From positions 1 to 42,729 of the forward strand of contig DAIDGR010000093.1 in assembly GCA_027452265.1 (NCBI GenBank): a stretch of DNA of 42,729 nt. Reading direction: 5' to 3'. The position numbers were made by a program, and so were the translations under genes. Origin of the DNA: Caulobacteraceae bacterium. GTDB lineage: Bacteria; Pseudomonadota; Alphaproteobacteria; Caulobacterales; Caulobacteraceae. Under the pieces are notes generated by a model, which saw only the letters and a program-made list of their open reading frames with translations, was not told the DNA's origin and searched no databases. Positions 1-8,635 of this stretch are shown here, one piece after another (the first letter of the stretch is position 1; every line of letters begins with the position of its first letter).

Positions 1-1
1 C

Positions 2-358
2 CTCGCGGCGCGTCTGCCGCGCGAGGCGCCCAGTCACTGGGTCTCGCCAGCGGGCCTCTCGCATCCCATCGCCTATGACGTCGATGGTGGGCCACGCGTG
101 GAGGCGCGGGTCCAGGCGCTTTACGGTCTGACGCGCCATCCGACGGTCGGGCGGGGCGAGCCTCTGGTCCTGGTTCTGCTCTCACCGGCCGGCCGGCCGA
201 TCCAGGTCACCCGCGACCTGCCGGGCTTCTGGCGCGGCGCCTGGGCTGACGTGCGGAAGGACATGCGCGGTCGCTATCCCAAGCATGACTGGCCCGAGCG
301 CCCGGACCTCGCGACGCCCCGCGCCCGACCCGGCAAGACGCAGGATCTGAAAGCCTAG
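2..358 (+). CDS. hrpB: ATP-dependent helicase HrpB, C-terminal end (partial)
   Basis: This is the last 118 codons of a protein that begins before the window. The tail carries the conserved end of the HrpB family of DEAH-box ATP-dependent helicases: a stretch reading LPGFWRGAWADVRKDMRGRY followed by PKHDWPERP. In HrpB this segment is the terminal domain after the helicase core. The helicase core itself is outside the window, so motor motifs cannot be checked. HrpB is a putative RNA helicase whose precise role in Alphaproteobacteria is not settled. The stop codon overlaps the stop codon of the convergent galE gene, so the two genes meet tail to tail with no room for a separate terminator. Family assignment is confident from the C-terminal signature. 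Confidence 0.9.
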   Translation, partial: LAARLPREAPSHWVSPAGLSHPIAYDVDGGPRVEARVQALYGLTRHPTVGRGEPLVLVLLSPAGRPIQVTRDLPGFWRGAWADVRKDMRGRYPKHDWPERPDLATPRARPGKTQDLKA

Positions 359-1338
359 GCCGGTAGCGCCCCCGCCCAGCTAAGGGCGGACCGCAGAATC
401 TCGTGCAGATCCTCATGTTGCGGCGACCAGTCGAGCGTGGCGCGCAAGCGTGTGACGTCGGAAAAGTATCGGGCCGGATCGCCCGGACGGCGCGCCGCCC
501 GGCGGGTCTCCAGCTTGCGCCCAAGCACCGTCTCCAGGGCTGCGATCACCTCAAGCACGGTATAGCCCTTGCCATAGCCGAGGTTGAGCGTGGTCGAGGG
601 GGAGCCCGCCTCCAGGTAGTTGAGAGCTGCCAGGTGAGCCGAGGCCAGATCGGTGATGTGGATATAGTCGCGCTCGCAGGTCCCATCCCGGGTTGCGTAG
701 TCGTCGCCGAACACCTCAAGCACCTGGCGTCGACCCAGGGCCGTCTCCACGGCGAGCTTGACGAGGCCCGCCGCCTCGGGATTGCGCTGCCCGGCCCGCC
801 CCAAGGGGTCGGCGCCCGCGACATTGAAATAGCGAAGGCGCACCGATCGGAAGCTGGGATGGGCCACGCCGAGATCCTGGAGCATGACCTCGCTCATCCA
901 TTTGGAGGCGGCATAGGGGCTGACCGGGGCCGGCGGCAGATCCTCTGGGCAGGGGCAGATCTTGGCTTCGCCATAGACCGAGGATGAGGACGAGAAGATG
1001 AAATGGGCGATGCCCGCCGCGATGCAGGTCTCGGCCAGGCTCAGGGTGCCGCAGGTATTGTTCAGATAGTACTTTCCGGGCTGGGCGACCGACTCGGGCA
1101 CCGACATGCTGCCCGCGAAGTGCATGACGGCGCTGATCTGTTCGCGCGTGAGCACATCGTGGACAAAAGATCGATCGGCGATGTCCCCCTGGTAGAAGGC
1201 GATGTCGGCCGGGACGGCCTCGCGAAAGCCTGTGCTGAGGTCGTCCAGCACGACGACCTCACGGCCGGCGTCGCGCAGGGCGAGCACGGCATGGCTGCCG
1301 ATATAGCCGGCGCCTCCGGTAACCAGGACCTTGCTCAA
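355..1338 (-). CDS. galE: UDP-glucose 4-epimerase
   Basis: A 327-residue extended short-chain dehydrogenase that interconverts UDP-glucose and UDP-galactose with a bound NAD. The Rossmann glycine motif GGAGYIG is at residues 8-14, the catalytic serines lie around 118-121 in a run of serines before VYGE, and the YxxxK pair is Y142 and K146. Length is normal for GalE (about 330). It is the last gene on the minus strand before hrpB and lies 136 bp beyond the class III aminotransferase gene, with which it shares direction. Next to a PIG-L deacetylase and an aminotransferase it could supply nucleotide sugar for cell-surface polysaccharide. That link is inference from position. Another UDP-sugar epimerase specificity cannot be excluded from sequence alone. 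Confidence 0.92.
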   Translation of the reverse strand: MSKVLVTGGAGYIGSHAVLALRDAGREVVVLDDLSTGFREAVPADIAFYQGDIADRSFVHDVLTREQISAVMHFAGSMSVPESVAQPGKYYLNNTCGTLSLAETCIAAGIAHFIFSSSSSVYGEAKICPCPEDLPPAPVSPYAASKWMSEVMLQDLGVAHPSFRSVRLRYFNVAGADPLGRAGQRNPEAAGLVKLAVETALGRRQVLEVFGDDYATRDGTCERDYIHITDLASAHLAALNYLEAGSPSTTLNLGYGKGYTVLEVIAALETVLGRKLETRRAARRPGDPARYFSDVTRLRATLDWSPQHEDLHEILRSALSWAGALPA

Positions 1339-1474
1339 TCAACCCTCCAGCGCACAGGAAACCGGGGCGCGTCTAACACAACCTCCCCCAGCCCGGGCAG
1401 GGGCAAACCGGCAAGGGGGGCCCGATGCGCCCTCGTGGACGAGGCGCGCGGGCCTCAGTCCAAGGCGCCGCGAT

Positions 1475-2740
1475 TCATGCGACCAGGAAGGCCAGCCTGG
1501 CATTGGGCGTGGTGGCGGAGGGATCGTGTCGGACGGCCTCAAAGGCTCCTTCGGCGGCGTCCAGGGTCTCATCGATATCGGCCGTCGTCATGGCCGCACA
1601 CAGGAACATGTTGTGCCAGGGATGCAGGTAGACGCCGCGCGCCAACATTTGCGAGCACCAGGCAAAGCCCAGACGAATGTCCGGGTCGTCTTCGAACAGG
1701 AAGAGCGGCATGGTCGAAGGGCCGGACTGCTTGAGCTTGAATCCGGCCGCTGTCGCACGGGCGTCCAGACCCTCCCTCAGCCGGGCGCCCAGGGCTTCGA
1801 TGTGTTCGAGATAATCGCTGTGGCGTACCCGATGGAGGGTGGCCAGCGCCGCCGCCATCGGCGCCGCCTGGAACCAGAACGAGCCGGTGGCGTAAACAGA
1901 GGAAGCGGCCTTGCGCACCTTGTCTGAGCCCAGAAGGGCGGAGATGGGATGGCCGTTGGCGATGCACTTTCCCCAGCTCGACAGGTCGGGCGCCACGCCC
2001 ACCTTGGACCAGCTGCAGTCACGCGCCACGCGAAGCCCGGCCCGGACGTCGTCGACCACCAGAACCGCTCCGGTTGCGTCGCACAGTTCGCGCGCCCGCC
2101 GGGCATAGGCCGGGTCGGGGAGGGCCTGGTCGATGAAGGCGTCATGCTTGAGGGGCGCGGCGAACACCGCCGCCAGATCGTCGCCCGCCTGGGCGACAGC
2201 GGCCTCCAGACTCGCCACGTCATTGTAGTCGCAAAGGATCTGATGGGCCTTGTCGCCCGGCGTGACGCCCGCCGTGCGGGTCTGACACCAGGGATTGGCG
2301 CCGTGATAGGCGCCCCGAGCCATGACGAGCGTCTTTCGCCGCGTGTGGGCGCGCGCAATCATCACCGCCATCTGGGTCGCGTCGCCGCCGTTCTTGCAGA
2401 ACATGGCCCAGTCGGCGTGGCTCACCAGGGCGACGAAACGCTCGGCCAGCTCGACCATGAGCGGCGTGGGGCCGGTCAGGGTGTCGCCATGACGGAGCTG
2501 TTCGATGTAGGCGGCGTCGATCTCCGCGTCGCCGTAGCCCATGAGGTTGGGGCCATAGGCGCACATGAAGTCCAGAAGCTCCTGCCCGTCGGCGTCCCAG
2601 AGTCGGGCGCCCTTGGCCCGTGCGAAGAACTGTGGGTAGTCGTCGGGGAGTAGGCGGGTGGACTGGTGGCCGTACATGCCGCCGGGAATCACAGCCTCGG
2701 CGCGATCCCGCCACTGCCGATCACGCGAATTGGCTCTCAT
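1475..2740 (-). CDS. Class III (PLP) aminotransferase, glutamate-1-semialdehyde aminomutase-like
   Basis: A 421-residue fold-type I, class III PLP enzyme. The Schiff-base lysine is K258 in DLSSWGKCIANGHP, and the PLP-ring aspartate lies in VLVVDDVRAGLR (residues 227-236), where the usual DE pair reads DD. The N-terminal AEAVIPGGMYGHQ and the FCKNGGDATQ segment (114-123) resemble HemL-like enzymes. True HemL, however, belongs to tetrapyrrole synthesis and this gene has no such neighbours. It follows the PIG-L deacetylase by 45 bp on the same strand and precedes galE. The likely role is amination of a keto-sugar or other carbonyl metabolite, but the substrate is unknown. The call is solid at family level and weak for reaction. 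Confidence 0.85.
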   Translation of the reverse strand: MRANSRDRQWRDRAEAVIPGGMYGHQSTRLLPDDYPQFFARAKGARLWDADGQELLDFMCAYGPNLMGYGDAEIDAAYIEQLRHGDTLTGPTPLMVELAERFVALVSHADWAMFCKNGGDATQMAVMIARAHTRRKTLVMARGAYHGANPWCQTRTAGVTPGDKAHQILCDYNDVASLEAAVAQAGDDLAAVFAAPLKHDAFIDQALPDPAYARRARELCDATGAVLVVDDVRAGLRVARDCSWSKVGVAPDLSSWGKCIANGHPISALLGSDKVRKAASSVYATGSFWFQAAPMAAALATLHRVRHSDYLEHIEALGARLREGLDARATAAGFKLKQSGPSTMPLFLFEDDPDIRLGFAWCSQMLARGVYLHPWHNMFLCAAMTTADIDETLDAAEGAFEAVRHDPSATTPNARLAFLVA

Positions 2741-2785
2741 CCCACGCCTCTGGCCACGCCTCTGGTTTCGTTGGTTCGGATCACC

Positions 2786-3577
2786 TTAACCGCCGCTCGC
2801 GTCGACGGAAGGGGGGGACCCCTGGCGATCGACACGGTAAGGCCCCAGGAGCGTTTGCAGCAACGGCTCGCGTGGGAACGGGTGACCGCGATACTGCCGG
2901 TAGCCCTCGGCGAACGCCACGCCATAGGGCGCGCCGCGCCGCGCGCTCTGAACCTCCATGGCCGCGACAAAATCTTCGATGCCATGCTGCTGGCGCAGCC
3001 AGTCTGCCTGGCTCTTGTGGGCGGCGAGCATCTGGCGCTTTTCGGTGATCACCGAACTGATATCGACCACCAGATCAGCGGGTGTCGCGCGTCCGTCGGC
3101 GTCCCGCCCGCCGACCGGATCGATCCAGTAGAGGTGCGGAATGGCGGGGAGGGGCGGCGCCTCTCCGGCGACATAGGCGGGGACTGAGGCGGCGAAGCAG
3201 GCGTCCCGAGCCAGCCGCCCGACCGCCTCATGGTCGGGATGATAATCCGCCATGGGAGCGGCCAGGACGAGGTCAGGCCGCACCTCGCGCAGAAGGGCGA
3301 CGACTGCACGCCGGGTGGGAGCGTCGTTGAATACGCCAAGGTCGGGCGCCCCCAGGCATCGATAATGCGCGCCGATCAAACGGGCGGCGGTCGCCGCTTC
3401 TCCGCGACGCACAGCGCCGGTGATCTCGGGCGAATTGGCGGTCGAACCACACTCGCCGGCGGTAAGTGTGGCCATGACGATCGTCGCCCCGGCCTTGGCC
3501 AGGAGGGTGAGGGCGCCCGCGGCGAAGGTCTCAAGATCGTCAGGATGGGCATGAAGGGCCAGGACGCGCAGGGTCAT
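2786..3577 (-). CDS. PIG-L family deacetylase (LmbE-like)
   Basis: A 263-residue zinc-dependent N-acetyl deacetylase of the PIG-L/LmbE family. The metal motif HAHPDD is at residues 7-12 of the chosen start (MTLRVLALHAHPDD), and the distal metal histidine lies in ADYHPDHEAVGR. I chose the ATG at 3577 because it overlaps the stop of the upstream methyltransferase gene as ATGA. A longer reading frame upstream adds an arginine-rich tail that only mirrors the neighbouring gene. Family members remove acetyl groups from N-acetylglucosamine-containing lipids, thiols or glycans. The aminotransferase and galE downstream suggest glycoconjugate metabolism, which is inference. The specific substrate is not visible. 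Confidence 0.87.
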   Translation of the reverse strand: MTLRVLALHAHPDDLETFAAGALTLLAKAGATIVMATLTAGECGSTANSPEITGAVRRGEAATAARLIGAHYRCLGAPDLGVFNDAPTRRAVVALLREVRPDLVLAAPMADYHPDHEAVGRLARDACFAASVPAYVAGEAPPLPAIPHLYWIDPVGGRDADGRATPADLVVDISSVITEKRQMLAAHKSQADWLRQQHGIEDFVAAMEVQSARRGAPYGVAFAEGYRQYRGHPFPREPLLQTLLGPYRVDRQGSPPSVDASGG

Positions 3578-4380
3578 CGGCCTTCCAGGCGCGCGCGCAC
3601 GGCGTAGGCGAGAATGCCCGTCGCCACGGCGAGATTCAGGCTGTCGGCGCGTCCAAGCATGGGGATTCGGACGGCGACGTCGCAAGCCTTCGCAGCCGCC
3701 TCGGAGAGCCCCGCCTGTTCATTGCCCATCAGGATCAGGGTCGGGGCTTGGTACGGCGCCGCCAGATAATCATCGCTGGCCTGAAGCCGCGCAGCCGCCA
3801 CCGTCCCCGGCCAGGCGCGGCGCCAGCTAAGAAACGCGTCGAGCGAGGTTTCAATCAACGGCGTCGCGAAGATCGACCCCATGGTGGCGCGCACGGCCTC
3901 GACCGAAAAGGGATCGCAGCATTCGCCAATGAGCATGACCCCGCCCGCGCCCACGGCGTCGGCGGTGCGAAGAACGGCGCCCAGATTCCCCGGGTCGCGC
4001 ACGGCCTCCAGCCCGATCCAAAGCGGCGACAGGGTCGGGTCAAGCTTCGAAAGGCTGGTGGTTTTCTGGGCGAAGACCCCGATGACGGTCTGTGGATTAT
4101 CGCGGCGGGAGACCTTGGCCAAAATGGCGTCGGTGACCATCAGCGCCTCGTCAGCGCGCTCGGCTGCGGCCAGAAGCCTGGGATGGGTCGCCGCCCGTTC
4201 CCCATAGAGGAGGATCTTGGGCGCCTCGCCCAGCTCCAGGGCCTCGCTGACGCTACGCAGGCCTTCCACGAGAAACAGGCCGCTCTGGCGCCGCTCTCGC
4301 CGCTGGTGCAGGGCGCGGACCGCTTTGACCGTGGGATTGGTAAGTGAGGTGACGGCGCGCCCGGTCACGCGGCGCTCCAT
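3574..4380 (-). CDS. TrmH family RNA 2'-O-methyltransferase (SpoU-type)
   Basis: A 268-residue SPOUT-superfamily methyltransferase that transfers a methyl group from S-adenosylmethionine to a ribose 2'-OH in rRNA or tRNA. All three SpoU motifs are present: motif 1 as EAVRDPGNLGAVLRTADA near residue 125, motif 2 as LILMGNEQAGLS near 220, and motif 3 as IPMLGRADSLNLAVATGI near 240. An N-terminal substrate-binding domain (LTNPTVKAVRALHQRRER...FLVEGLRSV) resembles that of 23S rRNA-modifying members such as RlmB. Its start overlaps the end of the upstream methyltransferase gene by 16 bp, and its stop overlaps the PIG-L start by 4 bp, so the genes are probably co-transcribed. The modified nucleotide cannot be named. 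Confidence 0.9.
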   Translation of the reverse strand: MERRVTGRAVTSLTNPTVKAVRALHQRRERRQSGLFLVEGLRSVSEALELGEAPKILLYGERAATHPRLLAAAERADEALMVTDAILAKVSRRDNPQTVIGVFAQKTTSLSKLDPTLSPLWIGLEAVRDPGNLGAVLRTADAVGAGGVMLIGECCDPFSVEAVRATMGSIFATPLIETSLDAFLSWRRAWPGTVAAARLQASDDYLAAPYQAPTLILMGNEQAGLSEAAAKACDVAVRIPMLGRADSLNLAVATGILAYAVRARLEGR

Positions 4381-5273
4381 CGGGCGAAAAAGGACAGGCC
4401 AACCCCGCGGGCGCCGCGCGCTTCAATCAAGGCAAGCTCGCCCCAGTCGACCCCCCCGCCGCGCCCGGCCATGACCTCGGCCAGGAGATGGGCAAGGGCG
4501 AGGCCCGTCAGGCGTTCGGAATAAGCATTCAGGAGCAGAAACAGAGGGGTGTCGCTGAGCAGGGCGGCGCAGGCGACGAGCAGGTCGGGAAGATCCTGAT
4601 AGAGACGCCAGACATCGCCGTCCGGTCCCCGGCCATATTTGGGCGGATCCAGGATGATCGCGTCATACTTTGCGCCCCGCCGCAGCTCCCGCCGGACATA
4701 GGTTCGCGCATCTTCGGTCAACCAACGGATCGGCGCGCCATCCAGCCCTGACATCCGGGCGTTCTCCCGGGCCCAGGCCACCGACTTCCGCGAGGCGTCG
4801 ACATGGGTCACCTGCGCGCCGTGCGAGGCCGCGACCAGGGTGGCGACGCCGGTATAGCCAAAGAGGTTGAGCACCCGAGCCCCTCGCGGCGCGCCCGAAA
4901 GGGCCCGGCCAATCCAGTCCCAGTTGGCGGCCTGTTCGGGAAACAGACCCAGATGGCGAAATGCGGTGAGGCGCGCCTCGAAGCAGACTTCGCCCCAGCG
5001 CATCGGCCAGGCGTCAGGGCAGCCGCTTTTGCGCGTCCAGCGCCCCTGGTCTTCGTCGTCCCGTCCCTCGAACACGGCGTCGGCGGCGTCCCACACTTCG
5101 GGCGCCAGACCAGGCCGCCAAAGGCATTGCGGCTCTGGCCGCACGGCCGTCACCGCGCCGAAGCGCTCCAGCTTGCGCCCGTCGCCGCTGTCGATCAGCG
5201 CATAGTCGTCCCACGCGCCCGCGCTGAGAGCCAAGGGAGCGGCGGCGACGCGAGGCGGGAAAGGCCCAGTCAT
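4365..5273 (-). CDS. Class I SAM-dependent methyltransferase, RlmI/RlmK-like
   Basis: A 302-residue Rossmann-fold methyltransferase related to COG1092 23S rRNA cytosine/guanine methyltransferases. The SAM-binding loop is VLNLFGYTGVATL, followed by the acidic motif VTHVDASRKSVAWARENA and the catalytic LDPPKYGRG (DPPK motif IV) around residue 205. It is shorter than full RlmI (about 390) and lacks an obvious N-terminal PUA domain. It is the first gene of the leftward group methyltransferase, TrmH, PIG-L, aminotransferase. A 174-bp gap separates it from the divergent TetR gene, which leaves space for promoters of both. The enzyme class is secure; the target is inferred from homology only. Confidence 0.82.
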   Translation of the reverse strand: MTGPFPPRVAAAPLALSAGAWDDYALIDSGDGRKLERFGAVTAVRPEPQCLWRPGLAPEVWDAADAVFEGRDDEDQGRWTRKSGCPDAWPMRWGEVCFEARLTAFRHLGLFPEQAANWDWIGRALSGAPRGARVLNLFGYTGVATLVAASHGAQVTHVDASRKSVAWARENARMSGLDGAPIRWLTEDARTYVRRELRRGAKYDAIILDPPKYGRGPDGDVWRLYQDLPDLLVACAALLSDTPLFLLLNAYSERLTGLALAHLLAEVMAGRGGGVDWGELALIEARGARGVGLSFFARWSAA

Positions 5274-5447
5274 GGTCGGTCAGTAAGGCCTTCGCATCGG
5301 GATGGTCCAGAGCCCGATCGATTTGCAGAGCGCCTCCTTCGGATGGATCCAGCGGATCGCCCGCGCGGTGGGTTGCCGGGGGCTCCAAGCGGCCTGCGGC
5401 CCGGGGCGCACTTGCCCCCGGGGAAAAACAACCGTTAAGTCCACCCT

Positions 5448-6101
5448 ATGATCCAGCCCGGTTCCTCGCAGTCGACCCTGCCGCCCGCCCTGCGGTCCAC
5501 CCGTAAGGCCAAGGGTCATGGTCATCTGCGGCGGGCGGAAATCCTGCGCGCGGCCGAGCGGATATTCCTCGCCGAGGGCTATGAGGGGGCCACGATCCGC
5601 AAGATCGCGGACGAGGTCGGGGTCTCATCCACGTGCCTCTATATGCATTTCCGCGACAAGGACGATATCCTCAACGAGATCTGTTGTGCGGCGCTTGAGG
5701 AACTCCTCACCCTCAATAGCCAGATCGGCGCCATGCCGCTGGACGCTGTGGAGCGGGCGCGGCGGATGCTGTGCGCCTATGTCGAGTTCGCCCTTCGCAA
5801 TCCCAACGCCTATCGTCTGGTGTTCTGCACGCCCGTGCGTCCCGGGGCGAGCCCGGGCGCGGAAACGCCTCGGGAAATGGGCCGCCGCGCCGCTGAGCGC
5901 TTCCTCGATGTCGTCCGCGAGATCGCAGCCGAGGGGCGCCTAAAGACCGGTGATCCGGAGTCGGTCCATCGGACCCTTTGGGCGGCCTGCCACGGCCTCG
6001 CCTCGTTGATGATCACCAAGCCGGATCTGGAGTGGCGGGACGTCCAGAGCGAATCGACCCTCATTGTCGAGGGGATGCTGTTCGGCCTGATCGCAGACTG
6101 A
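5448..6101 (+). CDS. TetR/AcrR family transcriptional regulator
   Basis: A 217-residue one-component repressor-type protein. The N-terminal TetR helix-turn-helix spans about residues 27-75 (AEILRAAERIFLAEGYEGAT, then IRKIADEVGVSSTCLYMHF, then RDKDDILNEI), which is a textbook TetR_N. The C-terminal part (MLCAYVEFALRNPNAYRLVF, later ESVHRTLWAACHGLASLMI) matches the WHG type of TetR ligand domain. It is transcribed away from the methyltransferase group at 4365-5273, the usual arrangement for a TetR protein acting on its divergent neighbour or itself. No clear operator was found in the 174-bp gap. The ligand is unknown. Confidence 0.9.
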   Translation: MIQPGSSQSTLPPALRSTRKAKGHGHLRRAEILRAAERIFLAEGYEGATIRKIADEVGVSSTCLYMHFRDKDDILNEICCAALEELLTLNSQIGAMPLDAVERARRMLCAYVEFALRNPNAYRLVFCTPVRPGASPGAETPREMGRRAAERFLDVVREIAAEGRLKTGDPESVHRTLWAACHGLASLMITKPDLEWRDVQSESTLIVEGMLFGLIAD

Positions 6102-6180
6102 TTTTCCGGCGGTGTCCCAGGCGCGTGCGGCCGCCGCCGCTCAACTGTAACGCAATGGCATCGCGCGCCCAGAGCGCGTT

Positions 6181-6274
6181 GCGTTCGAACGGAACCAACC
6201 TGGCGCGTCGCAGCGCGCTCAAGGACTCTAAGACCGAGCCCGATTCAGCGCTTTCGCGAACTCCGCGAAAACGC
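6181..6274 (+). repeat. 94-bp structured intergenic repeat, copy 1
   Basis: This block is the same as 36154-36247 read on the opposite strand, with 84 of 94 positions identical and no gaps. Three short hairpins can be drawn in both copies: GCGCG/CGCGC around a 6-nt loop; GACTC TAAGACC GAGTC (one mismatch here, GAGCC); and TTTCGCG AACTC CGCGAAA, which is shortened in the other copy. It lies between the convergent tetR and lytic transglycosylase genes, 8 bp beyond the latter's stop. It looks like a dispersed non-coding element rather than a gene. Function is unknown; a transcript-end structure for the two convergent genes is one possibility. Confidence 0.8.
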
Positions 6275-6282
6275 ATCGGGCT

Positions 6283-8547
6283 CTAATGCATTGATATGCC
6301 CGCCGCGCCGGTTTCGGTCGCGCTGGCCGCCGTCGTGGCGGCGGCCTGGACGGGCAGGGCCCCATATCCCCCGCGATGCAGGTCGGCGACGATCTCAAGC
6401 GGCGCGGACCCGCCATTCAGGCGAGCGCGATAGACTTCCGTCGTCTCGATGACCCGCATGACGTAATCCCGCGTCTCAGAGAACGGGATGCACTCGATGA
6501 AATCGAGCGGGTCGGTCCCGGCGCCTCGCGGATCTCCGCACAGGCTGACCCACTGGGTCGGGCGCGAGGGACCGGCGTTGTACGCCGCCGCGGCCATGAC
6601 ATAGGAGCCGCTGAAGCTGTCGACGAGGTGGCCAAGATAGTCGGAGCCGACCCGCATGTTGAAGTCCGGGTCTTCCAGCCGTCCCCAGCCCAGTCCGTCG
6701 CGCCGCGCGATCAGCCGGGCGGTGGCCGGCATGAGCTGCATCATGCCGAGGGCCCCAGCGCCGGAGCGTGCGCTGGGATTGAAGCTGCTTTCCTGGCGCG
6801 TGACGCTGAGGATGAGGGCCGGCTCTGGGGCGTCGGCCAGATCGGTCGGCGCCGCGTGTAGGGGATATCCGCGATCCGGAAGGATCAGTCCCCGGCGTGC
6901 GGCGTCGCGCACCACCCGGAGCGCCAGGGCTTGGTCGCCTCGGCTCTCAACGAGATCCACGAGTTGCGCCTCGTCCGCGGCCGCCGGCAGGGCGTTGGCC
7001 AGGCCCAGAACAAACACGCGCCAGAGATCGGTCTCGCCAAGGCTTGCCAGAACGCGGGTCGCGCGGACCGGAGCCCGGTTCTCGAAGGCGGCGCGTTCCG
7101 CGGGGGTCAGAACGGGATCGTGGCCGATGTTGAGGCTGGTCAATCCCGCCCTCGCGGCGCCGAGCTGTCCGTAAAAGGTCGTCGGGAAGCGGGCGGCCTG
7201 GGCGTAAAAGAGCTGCGCCCCGACCGGATCGCCTTCCGCATCCGCCGCGCGGCCGCGCCAATACAGCGCCCGCGCCTGGGTGATGGGCGAGTCACTCAAG
7301 CGCTCGAGCTGGGCGAAACGGCGATCGGCCTCCTGCGCATCCTTGAGGCGCGTCAGCGCGATCCAGCCCGCGTAAAACTCCGCCTCGGCCGCCGGAACGC
7401 CGCTGCGCAGGCCTGAATGGGAGGCCGCCAGGAACGCCTTTTGCGCGTCGCCTGCTTCCAGAGCCTCGACCACCAGAAGGCCGTGGCGCCAGAGCTTCTC
7501 AGCCGCGGTTTCCGAGGGGAGGACCGGCGCAAGATAGCCGATCAGGGCCAGCTCACCCTGGGTGTCGCCAGCCTGCCGAAGGGCCAGGAGTCGCTCGTAG
7601 ATCAGGCCCGGATCCGATTGATCGCTGGTCGGGAGCGCTGAGATCAGGTTCGCTGCATTGGGATCGCCATGCCGCACGGCCAGGCGCGCCGCCACCACGG
7701 CCTGGCGGTCGGGGGGGAGAAGGGGGATCAGGGCGCCCGCGGATGACTCGTCAGGCCCATAGAGGAGAAAATCGACACGTGCGGCGAGGTCGGCGGGGGT
7801 CAAAAGACCCGCGAACCGGACGAGAATGGACTGCTGCACGCTCAGCTCGCCGGGCAGGCTCGTCCAGGCGGCGCGAAGGACCTGGGCGGCGCGCTGGCTC
7901 TGGCCGGTGACGCGCAAGGCGGCCGCGAGGCTCGCCGCGCCTTCGAGGGTGGCGGGCGCACGGGCGCCGAACCAGGCGATCACCGCCGGCGCCGAAAGAC
8001 CGGACTGGTCCAGCAGACGCTCCGCCGCCAGTTCGCGCCGGCTTGCATGCGGCCAGTCGCCCAGGGTCAGGCGCGCCGCGTCCGCCTCGCTCCAGGTCAG
8101 AGCCTGGGGGATCGCGTCGGCCAGCTCCCAGAGGGCGAACTGCCGGGCGACAGGATCGGGCGTGGCCGCCATGATCGCCCTTAGACGGTCTGCATCGCCG
8201 GCATGGGCCGCACGAATCGCATCCTCCACCGCCTGACTGTCCTGGCCGGGCGCGAGGCTCCAGAGCCCCTGAGAGGTCACGGTCGCAAGGGACTGCGGCG
8301 GGGGGGCTGATTGGGCAGGCGCTGATGGGGGTTGGGCGGGCGCCGGGGCGGGGGCCGCAACCGGCGTCGAGGTTGCAGGCGGGGCCTCCTGCGACCAGGC
8401 AAGACTTCCCCAGCTCAGCGCCCAGGCCAGGAGGACGACTGAGGCGGCCGGCGTCACGGTCCTGCGCGGCCGTCCGTGCGGCGGGGGCAGGTCCGTCGTC
8501 GCAGGTGATTTCAGGCGCAAATCCAGGCGGGCGATGGAGTGGGCCAA
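6283..8547 (-). CDS. slt: Soluble lytic murein transglycosylase (SLT domain)
   Basis: A periplasmic enzyme that cleaves peptidoglycan glycan strands to form 1,6-anhydro-muropeptides. The C-terminal SLT domain is clear: ILSVTRQESSFNPSARSGAG holds the catalytic glutamate (QESSF), followed by ALGMMQLMPATARLIAR and MAAAAYNAGP. In front lies a long helical region with repeated TPR-like helices, as in the Slt70 superhelix. A signal peptide with core VVLLAWALSWGSLAWS is followed by a proline/alanine-rich linker. The start is uncertain. The frame stays open to 8694, but those starts run into dapA. TTG at 8547 has AGGG nine bases upstream and keeps the signal peptide near the N-terminus; GTG at 8457 is an alternative. 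Convergent with tetR, divergent from dapA. Confidence 0.87.
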   Translation of the reverse strand: MAHSIARLDLRLKSPATTDLPPPHGRPRRTVTPAASVVLLAWALSWGSLAWSQEAPPATSTPVAAPAPAPAQPPSAPAQSAPPPQSLATVTSQGLWSLAPGQDSQAVEDAIRAAHAGDADRLRAIMAATPDPVARQFALWELADAIPQALTWSEADAARLTLGDWPHASRRELAAERLLDQSGLSAPAVIAWFGARAPATLEGAASLAAALRVTGQSQRAAQVLRAAWTSLPGELSVQQSILVRFAGLLTPADLAARVDFLLYGPDESSAGALIPLLPPDRQAVVAARLAVRHGDPNAANLISALPTSDQSDPGLIYERLLALRQAGDTQGELALIGYLAPVLPSETAAEKLWRHGLLVVEALEAGDAQKAFLAASHSGLRSGVPAAEAEFYAGWIALTRLKDAQEADRRFAQLERLSDSPITQARALYWRGRAADAEGDPVGAQLFYAQAARFPTTFYGQLGAARAGLTSLNIGHDPVLTPAERAAFENRAPVRATRVLASLGETDLWRVFVLGLANALPAAADEAQLVDLVESRGDQALALRVVRDAARRGLILPDRGYPLHAAPTDLADAPEPALILSVTRQESSFNPSARSGAGALGMMQLMPATARLIARRDGLGWGRLEDPDFNMRVGSDYLGHLVDSFSGSYVMAAAAYNAGPSRPTQWVSLCGDPRGAGTDPLDFIECIPFSETRDYVMRVIETTEVYRARLNGGSAPLEIVADLHRGGYGALPVQAAATTAASATETGAAGISMH

Positions 8548-8635
8548 TTGCCGAGTCCCTATCGAAGTCCCTATTGTCCCTCTGTAAGCTCTCACGGCAA
8601 CTCTTAACGCTCTCGAACTGGCGCCATCCCCTCCC

